22,774 nt of DNA from Clostridium sp. (lineage in GTDB: Bacteria > Bacillota > Clostridia > Clostridiales > Clostridiaceae). The stretch lies in assembly GCF_018372875.1 (NCBI RefSeq), contig NZ_JAHAIF010000048.1, positions 1 to 22,774 of the forward strand. The letters run 5' to 3'. The notes beneath the pieces are model-generated. The model was not told where the DNA came from and did no database searches. It saw only the letters and a program-made list of their open reading frames with translations. Shown piece by piece: positions 22,375 to 22,774 of this stretch. Made by a program: the position numbers and the translations under genes. Position 1 is the first letter of the stretch; every line of letters starts with the position of its first letter.

Positions 22375-22774
22375 TTACTTTCTAATTCTACTTAAACTTC
22401 TTTCCCACAAGTCTACCGTTGCTCCTTGACTTGGATACAATGGTAACCCACTTTCTTGTAGCTTTCTTAAATCACTCTGTAAGTCAAATACTTGTTTTTG
22501 AAGTATTGGATTATCTGCCATTTCTGCAGAAATTATATGTTGTGATTGATGTCCAGGCCATTTAGTTGACCTTTTTAATCCCATCGATTCCATTATATTT
22601 TTACCTAGCTTAGTAGAATCACCACCTATAACTACTCCAATATTTCCTGGGATAAGTCTATCAGCTTTACTTACCCCCTTTATAGCATTATTTATCGCAT
22701 TTTCATTATGATAATCAAGAATTCTATTATTATATCTATCTAATCCTAGTTCATATTCCCAATTCTTTTGTGCT
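22375..22774 (-). CDS. Polymorphic toxin, C-terminal part (runs off right edge)
   Basis: The frame is open from the window edge (22774) to the TAA at 22375, 132 codons, so the ATG at 22593 is internal and not the start. Visible sequence: NWEYELGLDRYNNRILDYHN, GVSKADRLIPGNIGVVIGGD, then the likely toxin domain with KWPGHQSQHIISAEMADNP, which resembles the AHH/HNH-like nuclease signature (GHQAHHIIP) with one His replaced by Gln, and an end DLWERSLSRIRK. Together with the DUF4274 gene behind it, this is the C-terminus of a secreted polymorphic toxin, plausibly LXG-type given the Esx-like genes nearby. The export domain is outside the window. Nuclease activity is inference; the altered motif could mean another fold. 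Confidence 0.7.
   Translation of the reverse strand, partial: AQKNWEYELGLDRYNNRILDYHNENAINNAIKGVSKADRLIPGNIGVVIGGDSTKLGKNIMESMGLKRSTKWPGHQSQHIISAEMADNPILQKQVFDLQSDLRKLQESGLPLYPSQGATVDLWERSLSRIRK

Noticed and set aside
1..22774. tRNA, rRNA, insertion sequences or attachment sites
   Set aside because: No cloverleaf-like sequence with CCA-proximal TTCGAAT loop, no rRNA core sequences, no transposase motifs and no long terminal inverted repeats were seen.

Overview
The window looks like a chromosomal segment of a low-GC Gram-positive anaerobe, most likely Clostridium sensu stricto (a C. perfringens-like species). The evidence is the very AT-rich sequence, strong AGGAGG-type ribosome binding sites, class D sortase with an LPQTG substrate, Bacillus/Clostridium-type LexA boxes, and the protein families present. 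Almost all genes lie on the minus strand; exceptions are a decayed L25 gene, a DAACS symporter and an AraC regulator. No tRNA, rRNA, insertion sequence or CRISPR array was seen.

Region 1 (1-5.0 kb) is unusually decayed: a short broken frame at 152-298, a ribosomal protein L25/Ctc remnant (998-1344), a GH20 beta-N-acetylhexosaminidase with four in-frame stops (2884-4032) and a DUF89/ARMT1-like gene with a frameshift in its N-terminal CxxC motif (4275-5011). Their terminators are still recognisable. Intact genes here are an LSm-like small protein, a dicarboxylate/amino acid symporter and a DUF4261 protein.

Region 2 (6.1-12.6 kb) is a heme/iron acquisition island. A five-gene minus-strand operon runs: three-NEAT-domain LPQTG surface protein, class D sortase, lipoprotein binding protein, FecCD permease, ABC ATPase. 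A Fur-like box sits in the intergenic region shared with a divergent AraC-family regulator, and an EFR1-type flavodoxin/ferredoxin lies beyond the regulator with its own promoter. The NEAT domains lack the usual heme-ligating YxxxY and carry a conserved Met at that place.

Region 3 (12.7-14.5 kb) is an SOS unit: a small protein plus a Y-family DNA polymerase behind a promoter with two LexA boxes. Next to it is a tiny transcription unit for a 33-residue membrane peptide.

Region 4 (14.6-19.5 kb) concerns the envelope: M23 peptidase with long coiled coil, FtsX without an adjacent FtsE, an OmpR-type two-component pair and a SHOCT-domain membrane protein. Upstream of the peptidase is a structured, apparently non-coding transcript (about 19260-19455) that shares a 14-nt motif with the leader side of the 33-residue peptide unit.

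Region 5 (19.5-22.8 kb) is a type VII secretion-associated toxin locus: a DUF4176 protein, a multispan membrane protein (candidate immunity), a glycine-zipper protein, a frameshifted WXG100-like gene, an Esx-like small helical protein, then a DUF4274 immunity protein and the C-terminus of a polymorphic toxin running off the right edge.
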